Positions 1 through 6,281 of a DNA stretch of 23,574 nt are shown in pieces. Source of the DNA: Chloroflexota bacterium (lineage in GTDB: Bacteria; Chloroflexota; Ktedonobacteria; Ktedonobacterales; Ktedonobacteraceae); assembly GCA_005881495.1 (NCBI GenBank), contig VBHI01000340.1, forward strand, positions 17,794 through 41,367, given 5' to 3'. The stretch's first letter is position 1; each line of letters opens with the position of its first letter. Under the pieces are notes generated by a model. That model was not told the DNA's origin, did no database searches, and saw only the letters and a list, made by a program, of their open reading frames with translations. The translations under genes were made by a program, and so were the position numbers.

Positions 1-1650
1 GATGTCTTCTATTTCGGTGATACCAGAAAAAGCTTCTGCGACATTGAGCATTGTTTCTAATGCCTTGCGTATCCGCTGTTCAGCACGAGCCTGCTCCGTT
101 ATATCGCGGAAAGCGCTGACGAGCCCTATCTGCCGCTGGGAATCGTCCAGCATGTGGGTGACGCTTACCTCGAGCACCCGCTCAACGCCGTCCCCACGAA
201 CTGTGACGAAGCGCTCTCCATGGATCCGCTCGCCTTTCAATGCGCGGCTCAGGGGAAATTCTTCCTCTGATAGTGGCTGCCCGTGTAGTGTGCGCGTTGG
301 GAAGCGTTGAAGAAGTGCCTTCAGGTTAGCGGTTGAGTTTATTGGTATCCCTAAAAATCGAGAGGCAGCGTTGTTGCGAACAAGTACCTCCCCGTCCTGG
401 TTGAGTACAGTGATACCTTCGGTCATTGCTTGGAAGACAGCATCGAGCGTATTCGCACGCTCGGTTGCCAGGGCGGCAGCGGTGTGAACATCGGATAGAA
501 GACGATCTTTTTCTACGGCAAGCGCACATTGGGCCGCGATATCTTGAGCAAAAGCAAATTGTCCTTTGCCCGGGTGATAGCCGGGGTTTTGAAAATTGAC
601 GAAGGCAAAACCAATGCACTGAGATGTATGAGGCGGTGAATAGGTTCTCGGTGTCGAAGATTTTGCATGACCACTGCCAGTAATAAGAGGAACAACCATT
701 ACACCGCTAAAACTCAGTTTGCGAAATAATTGTTGTTCGCTTACACTAGCCTGTTTTGCGGTGACATAGAGAGGTGAACCTGTCGATGCAGCCCGGTGAA
801 TATGGGGCAAGTCTCTCAGCGCGAACGCTGTCTCGACTGAAGAGGCCATGTGAAATTGATCTTGCTCAGCGATATCAGCGAGGCGCAACATATCAGCCTC
901 CAGGAGAACGATCTTGCCACCATCCGCGTTGAGCCCACTAACCAGGTGATGTGTAGCGATTTGTAATACTGCCGAGAGATTCTCCTCTGAATTGACGGCT
1001 AATGCCACTTGATAAATTGCTTGCGCACGTTCAATTAAGCGCTCGGCGCGAGTTCGTTCTGCCTGTGCTTGTTGATAGAGCCGGGCATTGTCTATGGCAA
1101 GTGCGGCCTGCTGTCCAATTGCACTGGCAAGTTGTTGCTGTTCAGGGGAAAATGTGCGGATGAAAGACGGATCATCCAGTGTCAGCATACCTAAAATACG
1201 ATCTTCGCGTTTCAGGGCAACGAACAGTATTGAACTGACAAAGAATCCATCTGCAACGTTTCGTACTTTTGGATGGTCATGGAGATTGTTGATAACGAGC
1301 ATGCCCTTTTCTTGCAGGAGGTGGAAAATATCCGGATCATGGAAGCGCACGGAGCCCTGGCGCCAGAGATGGTCACCACTGGAGATTTTCTCGCGATCAA
1401 TACGTTGTGAGGAAAGATAGTAGGCTGCTGGCCGAAAAACATCTTGCGTATCATCTCGTAGCCAGACTGAGCAGCGCTCAACTTCACAGACCTCGGTAGT
1501 ACGTCGCGTCAGGACAGTCAAGATGTTATTCAGATCAAGTGAAGATGCTAACAGCTCTGCTAATTCACGCAAAATCTCACTTTCGCGTAAAGCAGTGACT
1601 AGCCGTTGATGTTCTTGCTCGTGGGTGAATGAGGGGCGTTCACCTAACAT
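1..1650 (-). CDS. GAF-GAF-PAS sensor protein, probably a histidine kinase; C-terminus outside window
   Basis: An open frame runs from ATG at 1650 to the window edge (550 codons, no stop), so the 3' end is missing. An AGGAAG Shine-Dalgarno lies 6-8 nt before the ATG. The order I read is: GAF domain at about residues 20-185 (starts LASSLDLNNILTVLTRR, contains CSVWLRDD, ends IGQQAALAIDNARLY); second GAF at about 205-385 (ends IAAQCALAVEKDRLL); PAS at about 400-520 (AMTEGITVLNQDGEVLVRNN, ends SAFRDITEQARAEQRI). No membrane segment is visible, so the protein is probably cytosolic and senses small ligands or redox state. The PAS end is followed by a helical linker typical of multi-domain sensor kinases, but no HisKA or HATPase region is inside the window; a diguanylate cyclase or PP2C output is possible. 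It is divergent from the DUF1464 gene. Confidence 0.85.
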   Translation of the reverse strand, partial: MLGERPSFTHEQEHQRLVTALRESEILRELAELLASSLDLNNILTVLTRRTTEVCEVERCSVWLRDDTQDVFRPAAYYLSSQRIDREKISSGDHLWRQGSVRFHDPDIFHLLQEKGMLVINNLHDHPKVRNVADGFFVSSILFVALKREDRILGMLTLDDPSFIRTFSPEQQQLASAIGQQAALAIDNARLYQQAQAERTRAERLIERAQAIYQVALAVNSEENLSAVLQIATHHLVSGLNADGGKIVLLEADMLRLADIAEQDQFHMASSVETAFALRDLPHIHRAASTGSPLYVTAKQASVSEQQLFRKLSFSGVMVVPLITGSGHAKSSTPRTYSPPHTSQCIGFAFVNFQNPGYHPGKGQFAFAQDIAAQCALAVEKDRLLSDVHTAAALATERANTLDAVFQAMTEGITVLNQDGEVLVRNNAASRFLGIPINSTANLKALLQRFPTRTLHGQPLSEEEFPLSRALKGERIHGERFVTVRGDGVERVLEVSVTHMLDDSQRQIGLVSAFRDITEQARAEQRIRKALETMLNVAEAFSGITEIEDI

Positions 1651-1830
1651 GCTTTCTTCCTCTTCAACAATTAAGATGATTGGCGCAATTGATGCGCTGT
1701 GACATAGTGCTCACTACAGGGACAAACGTTCATAGCGCTTGATAGGTAATGTGTAAGGGGTATGTGTTTGATTATGTCAAAGTGTAACAGATGGGTCTGT
1801 GTAGCGTCAAGCAAAAAAGGGCCTTTAGAC

Positions 1831-1858
1831 TTGACATATGGCTTGTAATGAGGAAAAT
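1831..1858 (+). promoter_or_regulatory. Putative sigma-70 promoter for the DUF1464/J-domain pair
   Basis: A perfect TTGACA (1831-1836) is followed after 16 nt by GAAAAT (1853-1858, 4/6 to TATAAT). It lies about 45 bp before the ATG at 1904. An upstream in-frame ATG at 1838 sits inside this promoter and has no ribosome site, which favours 1904 as the start. The shared 1651-1903 spacer also carries TTGACA/TTGACG-like boxes on the minus strand (for example 1775-1780) that could serve the sensor gene; their -10 boxes are weak. Confidence 0.55.
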
Positions 1859-1903
1859 AGAAGGAATTATAAGAGGATAATCGATTCCTTGAGGAGCGAC
1901 ACC

Positions 1904-2806
1904 ATGGTTTTAAGTATCGGCATTGATTGCAATGGAGAAGATTGGAGAGCCAGCTTGCTGGAAAATGGAAGAACGCTGGAACTTCGACCATTGAATGACG
2001 TTCGTGCGGCATTAGAGTATGTAAGACATATTTGTAGTTTCTATCCTGAGCCGGTTATCGCTGTATCAGCCAGAAAAGATGGCTATCCAACTCACTTGAC
2101 TGCCACTGCAAATACCTCGGTATCAAATGGTACTTCACCGCATAACCATGGTGAAAACAAGGTCCATGATTTTCTTCTCGCGCTGGAATCAGTGTATTTC
2201 AACACCTATTACCTCCCTTCTATCAGGCAATTAGCAAGTGTACCACTTTATCGTAAGCAATATAGATTGGATATGGGCTCATCAGGCGATTTGTGCGCAG
2301 TAACCACTTTAACTTTTCGTATGAGAAAGCAGGAGGCTAGCTGGCAAGAGATGCGTTTCTTCTACCTGACGGCAGGTTGTCATTCCAGGAGTATCATTGT
2401 CGTTGAAGATGGGCGAATTGTTGATGGTATAGGTGAAACCTCCGCTGGCTTTAGCACTCTTCAACATGGCTCTATCGATCATGTTGCTTGGCAGGATATT
2501 CTAAAAAGCGAAGCAATTGCAGAACAAGCCTATTGGGAGAGCCTGACCCAGGACCTGGCTGGATTGATGGCTATTCATCAGCTCGAAGATATTGTAGTGA
2601 ACGGCCAGCGCAAAGACAACGTCATTGAGTGGTTGAACGATAGGTATCAATGCTATCTTTTCCCGCGTAGTGATGATGAACAGCCTGGGTATGAAGTCGC
2701 TATTGGGGCTGCAATCATCGCTGAAGGACTTTACCATCCTGGTCTGGCTAATGAGGTCGTCGAGCGGCTGCAAACTTCTCCCATAAAGCTAGGAATGTTG
2801 GAATGA
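1904..2806 (+). CDS. DUF1464-family protein (ASKHA fold, COG2441 'predicted butyrate kinase')
   Basis: 300 residues from ATG 1904, chosen because GAGGAG lies 7-8 nt upstream. The N-terminal strand-turn-strand SIGIDCNGEDWRASLLENG (residues 4-22) looks like the phosphate-1 loop of the actin/sugar kinase/Hsp70 superfamily. RLDMGSSGDLCAVTTL (121-136) matches the DUF1464 signature of the type iDmGTaDKlC. LTAGCHSRSIIVVEDGRIVDG (155-175) resembles phosphate-2, and YEVAIGAAIIAEGL (263-276) matches the DUF1464 C-terminal end. The butyrate-kinase label in databases is a prediction only; the true substrate is unknown. The third base of the last sense codon begins the ATGA overlap with the J-domain gene, so the two are translationally coupled. 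The loop Asp/Gly pattern is only partly canonical, so an inactive or nucleotide-sensing role is possible. Confidence 0.75.
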   Translation: MVLSIGIDCNGEDWRASLLENGRTLELRPLNDVRAALEYVRHICSFYPEPVIAVSARKDGYPTHLTATANTSVSNGTSPHNHGENKVHDFLLALESVYFNTYYLPSIRQLASVPLYRKQYRLDMGSSGDLCAVTTLTFRMRKQEASWQEMRFFYLTAGCHSRSIIVVEDGRIVDGIGETSAGFSTLQHGSIDHVAWQDILKSEAIAEQAYWESLTQDLAGLMAIHQLEDIVVNGQRKDNVIEWLNDRYQCYLFPRSDDEQPGYEVAIGAAIIAEGLYHPGLANEVVERLQTSPIKLGMLE

Positions 2807-3093
2807 ATGCACAGCCACCTCAAAAGTCTTTTGCGGCGCTATTGTGGGATGTTTTGCGTTTGAGTTTCAAAACCCTCTGGGAGAACCGCGCCAATCCTGC
2901 TCGCCCGTTAATAGAGCGCCAGCAGGCTTTGAATGTACTGGGTTTGCCGCCTAATGCAACTCCACAGCAGATAAAACGTCGTTATAGAACGCTCGCCAAG
3001 CGCCACCACCCTGATCGGGGAGGAGACCAGCAACAAATGAAACGCATCATCGCTGCATATGAGTACTTGATGAGGGATCAGGCAAAACAATGA
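2803..3093 (+). CDS. Small J-domain (DnaJ-like) protein
   Basis: 96 residues. The first ~40 residues are a basic/aromatic leader with an amphipathic stretch (FAALLWDVLRLSFKTLW, residues 10-26). The J-domain occupies about residues 40-93: ALNVLGLPPNATPQQIKRRY, then LAKRHHPDRGGD with the HPD tripeptide at 69-71, then a final helix ending RIIAAYEYLMRD. HPD is the motif that stimulates Hsp70 ATPase activity, so the family role is co-chaperone. There is no G/F region, zinc domain or C-terminal substrate domain, so it is a J-only protein. Its start overlaps the DUF1464 stop (ATGA). It ends 5 bp from the convergent zinc-ribbon gene, leaving no room for a terminator between them. Whether its partner is a general DnaK or the coupled ASKHA-fold protein cannot be told from sequence. 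Confidence 0.85.
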   Translation: MNAQPPQKSFAALLWDVLRLSFKTLWENRANPARPLIERQQALNVLGLPPNATPQQIKRRYRTLAKRHHPDRGGDQQQMKRIIAAYEYLMRDQAKQ

Positions 3094-3098
3094 ACACA

Positions 3099-3833
3099 CT
3101 ACGGCAGTCGCGCGCCACAATTATTGCAGAAGCGCTTGCCAGGCCGAGCACGTGCCCCACATTGATCACAGAATATCGCTTCTTGCTGCTCCCTTTGTTG
3201 TGGAGGTGTTACGGTACTTCGCACTTGAGGCTGCGACGGAGGCGTATATGAAGGCGAAGAGGGTGCTGGCCGTTGTGGCTGAGCTGTTGGGACTGGCTGA
3301 CTTGCTTCAACGGGTGGTGAGGAAGGACCATTCTGTTTTTGCCCTGGCCCAGGTTCTTGTGCAGTCTGTATGCTATCCTGGATAGTTTTCGCTGCCTTGA
3401 TCGCCATGCCACCTATGGTACCTGCGATTTTCAGGCCTTTGGCGATATCATCCATATCCTTTTTCAAACGCTGAGGGGATGGCAGTATAGTAGAATCTGA
3501 GACCTTGTTAAAAAAGTTGGGGCCGAACTGCATTCCCTCGCCATTCCAGGCCAGCTGCCCATCTTCGATTGCTTCATCGTCAAAACGAAACGATATAGCA
3601 TTTCCCTGGGCGCTATAAGTACCTTCACGCCGTACTTCTGGAGCGTTCATAGCAACTTGCTGCCCACTCATAAGCGATTGGGCTGCGTTAGCGATGCGAC
3701 TGCGTTCCTGTATGACCAGGATAAAACGCCCATTTGGTAGGAGCGTGAGACTATCGATACGCGAAGTAAAATAGTCAAGCCCTACCCCAGAACGATGCAG
3801 GTACTCATACTGGCCGGTAATTGGTTTTGTCAT
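3099..3833 (-). CDS. Zinc-ribbon protein with proline-rich linker, unknown function
   Basis: 244 residues from ATG 3833 (MTKPITGQYEYL...). GAGAGGG lies about 9 nt upstream. An earlier in-frame ATG at 3890 abuts the -10 box and is rejected. The N-terminal ~120 residues form a compact module (GVGLDYFTSRIDSLTLLPNG; several beta-like segments) that I do not recognise. Residues ~120-165 are helical with a small hydrophobic patch (IAGTIGGMAIKAAKTI). A Pro/Gln/Ser-rich disordered linker of ~60 residues follows. The C-terminus is a two-knuckle zinc ribbon, FCDQCGARARPGKRFCNNCGA, of the zinc_ribbon_2 type, with four Cys. Such tails usually mediate protein or nucleic acid contacts. The partner is unknown. 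It is convergent with the J-domain gene. Confidence 0.75.
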   Translation of the reverse strand: MTKPITGQYEYLHRSGVGLDYFTSRIDSLTLLPNGRFILVIQERSRIANAAQSLMSGQQVAMNAPEVRREGTYSAQGNAISFRFDDEAIEDGQLAWNGEGMQFGPNFFNKVSDSTILPSPQRLKKDMDDIAKGLKIAGTIGGMAIKAAKTIQDSIQTAQEPGPGQKQNGPSSPPVEASQPVPTAQPQRPAPSSPSYTPPSQPQVRSTVTPPQQREQQEAIFCDQCGARARPGKRFCNNCGARLP

Positions 3834-3890
3834 AGGAAATTTCCCTCTCAAGGGACATTGAAGTCTCTGATTCTGATAAGATTGTAACAC

Positions 3891-3899
3891 ATTATATCA
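3891..3899 (-). promoter_or_regulatory. Extended -10 promoter element of the zinc-ribbon gene
   Basis: On the minus strand the sequence reads TGATATAAT: a perfect TATAAT (3896 to 3891) with an upstream TGn, i.e. an extended -10. No good -35 is visible at 17 nt, which is normal for extended -10 promoters. It would start transcription near 3884 and give a ~50-nt leader to the ATG at 3833. Confidence 0.6.
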
Positions 3900-3990
3900 C
3901 ACTGGAATGGAGGTCGGAGAAGAAATCTATGCTCGAAATCAGGGGGAAAATGAGTTTTCTTGTAATTAGAACATTTGGTCAAATTTCCTC

Positions 3991-4019
3991 TTGACTTTTG
4001 TAAATGAAGGCTGTATGCT
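3991..4019 (+). promoter_or_regulatory. Putative sigma-70 promoter of the topoisomerase operon
   Basis: TTGACT (3991-3996, 5/6), a 17-nt spacer, then TATGCT (4014-4019, 4/6), ending 41 bp before the ParE-like ATG. It is the only well-spaced pair I found in the spacer upstream of that gene. Confidence 0.6.
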
Positions 4020-4060
4020 GGTGTAACAACAGATGTATGTAAAGTGAGGTAGCAGGCTAG

Positions 4061-6166
4061 ATGTCACATTCCGCCAAAATCATCTCGACTGTACGTAATG
4101 ATCATGATGCTGGGCAAGAGCAGTTATCGCTTTTCGCTCCTCGTAAAATAGAAGAGCACAATGGAACATCCAAGAAAGAGACTACACCGGCCAGGATTGA
4201 GACGAAATCAATGGCAAGAACAAAAAAGAGTTCGACATACAATGCTTCAGATATTCAGGTATTAGAAGGCATTGCAGCGATTCGCCATCGTCCAGGAATG
4301 TATATAGGGTCAACTTCAACATCTGGCCTGCTTCACCTTATTTGGGAAGCCCTTGATAACGCTGTGGATGAAGCGGTGGCGGGTTTCGGTAAGCATATCT
4401 GGATGAGTATTGATCGCGAAGGCTGGATAACCGTGAAGGACGAGGCTCGTGGAATGCCCTTTGATCCTATGCTCTACCAGGGAGATTACCTGCCTGCCGC
4501 GACCGTGATCCTGACCGTTCCTCATTCCGGTGGAAAGTTTGCCGAGGGGGCTTACAAGACGGCTGGAGGTCTGCACGGCGTAGGTGCGACAGTTATTAAC
4601 GCGCTGTCTGAAAAGCTGGAATTGACGATATGGAAAGACGGCCAGAGGTTCACTCAGGTTTTCAGCCGTGGGGTTGCAATGCCACATCAAATCACTGCTT
4701 GTGACCCAAAGGTGCACGGTACACAGCTACAATGGTTATATGATCGTTCAATCTTTGACGATGAAGCTTACTATCCACTCGAAGCTATTGAAAGCCGCCT
4801 CAATGCGGCAGCTTTTCTGAATCGTGGGGTCACCTTTCATCTCGATGCCTGGGATGACGCCGAAAATAAACAGGTAAGCCGCACGTTCTATTCTCGTGAT
4901 GGTTTATCTGATTACGTGCGAGAGCTCGCTATTAGTACCAGCGCTCCCCTATTCAAACATGTGCTTGGCATAACTAAAGAAAAGGATGGAGTACAGGTAG
5001 AGGTGGCCTTGCAGCCGACGACGGGTTATAAGACGACAATGTATAGTTTTGCCAATGCTGTGCGTACTCGAGATGGGGGCGTTCATGAAACAGGTTTTAA
5101 GGCTGCGTTGACAAAGGTCGTCCATGATTATGCGCTTAAATGGAAGATCATCAAAAATCGTGAGGAGGATGGTTTCCGACCAGAAGTTATCCAGCAGGGG
5201 CTAAATGCAGTTATCTCGGTCAAGTTGAGCAATCCCCAATTCCAGGGACAAACCAAAGACCGTCTCAATAACGCTCCAGTTGAGGGTATTGTGCGTTCGA
5301 TTGTCGATGAGGGCTTGAAAGACTGGTTTGAGAGTAATCCGGGCCCTGGAAAAGAGTGGATCAAAAAGATACAGCAGATGCAGAAGGCCCGCAACGAAGC
5401 ACAGTTGGTAGAAGAACTGGCGAGAAGCGGCACTAAGAAGAATGGCGAGTTAATCGATACGACACTCTCTAAAAAATTTCTGCGTTGTAACTCCAATGAC
5501 CCTGAGCGTGCCGAACTTTTCATCGTGGAGGGCGACTCTGCCGGTGGAAGCGCTGGTCAGGGGCGCTTTTCGGAGTTTCAGGCTATCCTGAAGCTCAAGG
5601 GGAAACCGCTCAATGTCGCAAAGGCCGATCTGCGGCGTATCGTCGAAAATGAAGAGATTCGTACTATCATCAATGTTTTGGGTACGGGAACACGCGATTC
5701 ATTTGACATCGGCCGCTTGAAGTTTCATCGTATCATCATCGCCACTGATGCCGATGTAGACGGCTTGCACATTCAATGCCTGCTGCTCACGCTCTTTTAC
5801 CAGGAATTTAGTGACCTCATCGAGCAGGGTCACGTGTATATTGCCTGTCCCCCACTGTACTCGGTCAAATATAAGGGCAAGACGCTCTGGCTGTTGGATG
5901 ACGATGCTCGCCTTCAATTTATGAAAACCCACATAGATGCTCAGGGGCTGGAATTCAAGCGCTTCAAAGGTCTGGGCGAGATGAATCCGAAAGAATTGCG
6001 TGATACGACTTTCGACCCGGCGCGGCGCACACTGAAACGCGTCTCCATGGAGGATGGAGTATTAGCAGCTCGCCTGGTCAAGGAATTGATGGAAGATGAA
6101 AATGCGGAAGCCCGGCGCGTCTTCCTGGCTGAGCACTCTCGTAAGATAAAAGAATTGGATGTGTAG
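4061..6166 (+). CDS. parE: Type IIA DNA topoisomerase subunit B (ParE/GyrB-like)
   Basis: 701 residues, ATPase subunit of a DNA gyrase/topoisomerase IV. GHKL ATPase: RPGMYIGST (78-85); N-box EALDNAVDEA (97-106, catalytic Glu97); G1 box DEARGM (127-132, where the canonical form is DNGRGI); GGLHGVGATVINALS (169-183); QTK with Lys399. Transducer: YSFANAVRTRDGGVHETGF (328-346). Toprim: VEGDSAGGSAGQGR (Glu490) and DADVDG (Asp563/565/567), then RFKGLGEMNPKELRDTTFDP. The subunit is complete. About 65 residues precede the ATPase domain, hydrophilic, with EQLSLFAP at 20-27. A second start at Met51 (4211) would remove that tail, but 4061 follows GAGGT and fits the promoter. It forms an operon with the A subunit. 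Gyrase versus topoisomerase IV cannot be settled from this subunit; the parE name rests on the partner. Confidence 0.92.
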   Translation: MSHSAKIISTVRNDHDAGQEQLSLFAPRKIEEHNGTSKKETTPARIETKSMARTKKSSTYNASDIQVLEGIAAIRHRPGMYIGSTSTSGLLHLIWEALDNAVDEAVAGFGKHIWMSIDREGWITVKDEARGMPFDPMLYQGDYLPAATVILTVPHSGGKFAEGAYKTAGGLHGVGATVINALSEKLELTIWKDGQRFTQVFSRGVAMPHQITACDPKVHGTQLQWLYDRSIFDDEAYYPLEAIESRLNAAAFLNRGVTFHLDAWDDAENKQVSRTFYSRDGLSDYVRELAISTSAPLFKHVLGITKEKDGVQVEVALQPTTGYKTTMYSFANAVRTRDGGVHETGFKAALTKVVHDYALKWKIIKNREEDGFRPEVIQQGLNAVISVKLSNPQFQGQTKDRLNNAPVEGIVRSIVDEGLKDWFESNPGPGKEWIKKIQQMQKARNEAQLVEELARSGTKKNGELIDTTLSKKFLRCNSNDPERAELFIVEGDSAGGSAGQGRFSEFQAILKLKGKPLNVAKADLRRIVENEEIRTIINVLGTGTRDSFDIGRLKFHRIIIATDADVDGLHIQCLLLTLFYQEFSDLIEQGHVYIACPPLYSVKYKGKTLWLLDDDARLQFMKTHIDAQGLEFKRFKGLGEMNPKELRDTTFDPARRTLKRVSMEDGVLAARLVKELMEDENAEARRVFLAEHSRKIKELDV

Positions 6167-6202
6167 TCTATTGCAAGCCATCCCTGCTACTCCGACGTGC
6201 TG

Positions 6203-6240
6203 GATAAATCCGCACTCTACAATGTAGACCCCGATTTATC
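6203..6240. repeat. Imperfect hairpin in the parE-parC spacer
   Basis: The arms GATAAATC (6203-6210) and GATTTATC (6233-6240) are perfect complements. An inner stem TCTAC/GTAGA (6216-6220/6224-6228) closes on a 3-nt loop, with a 5/4-nt internal bulge between the two stems. It is followed by the purine-rich stretch GAGGGGCGAGCGAAGCGAGG (6241-6260). There is no T-run, so it is not a classical terminator. It could stabilise mRNA or belong to a dispersed REP-like repeat family; a genome search would decide. Confidence 0.5.
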
Positions 6241-6281
6241 GAGGGGCGAGCGAAGCGAGGGATGCAAGGAAGTATGTATCT

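Noticed and set aside
1838..1903. Upstream ATG extending the DUF1464 protein by 22 residues
   Set aside because: Overlaps the -35/-10 region and has no ribosome site; ATG 1904 has GAGGAG.
3834..3890. 19-residue N-terminal extension of the zinc-ribbon protein
   Set aside because: Its ATG abuts the TATAAT box, so it would fall before the transcription start.
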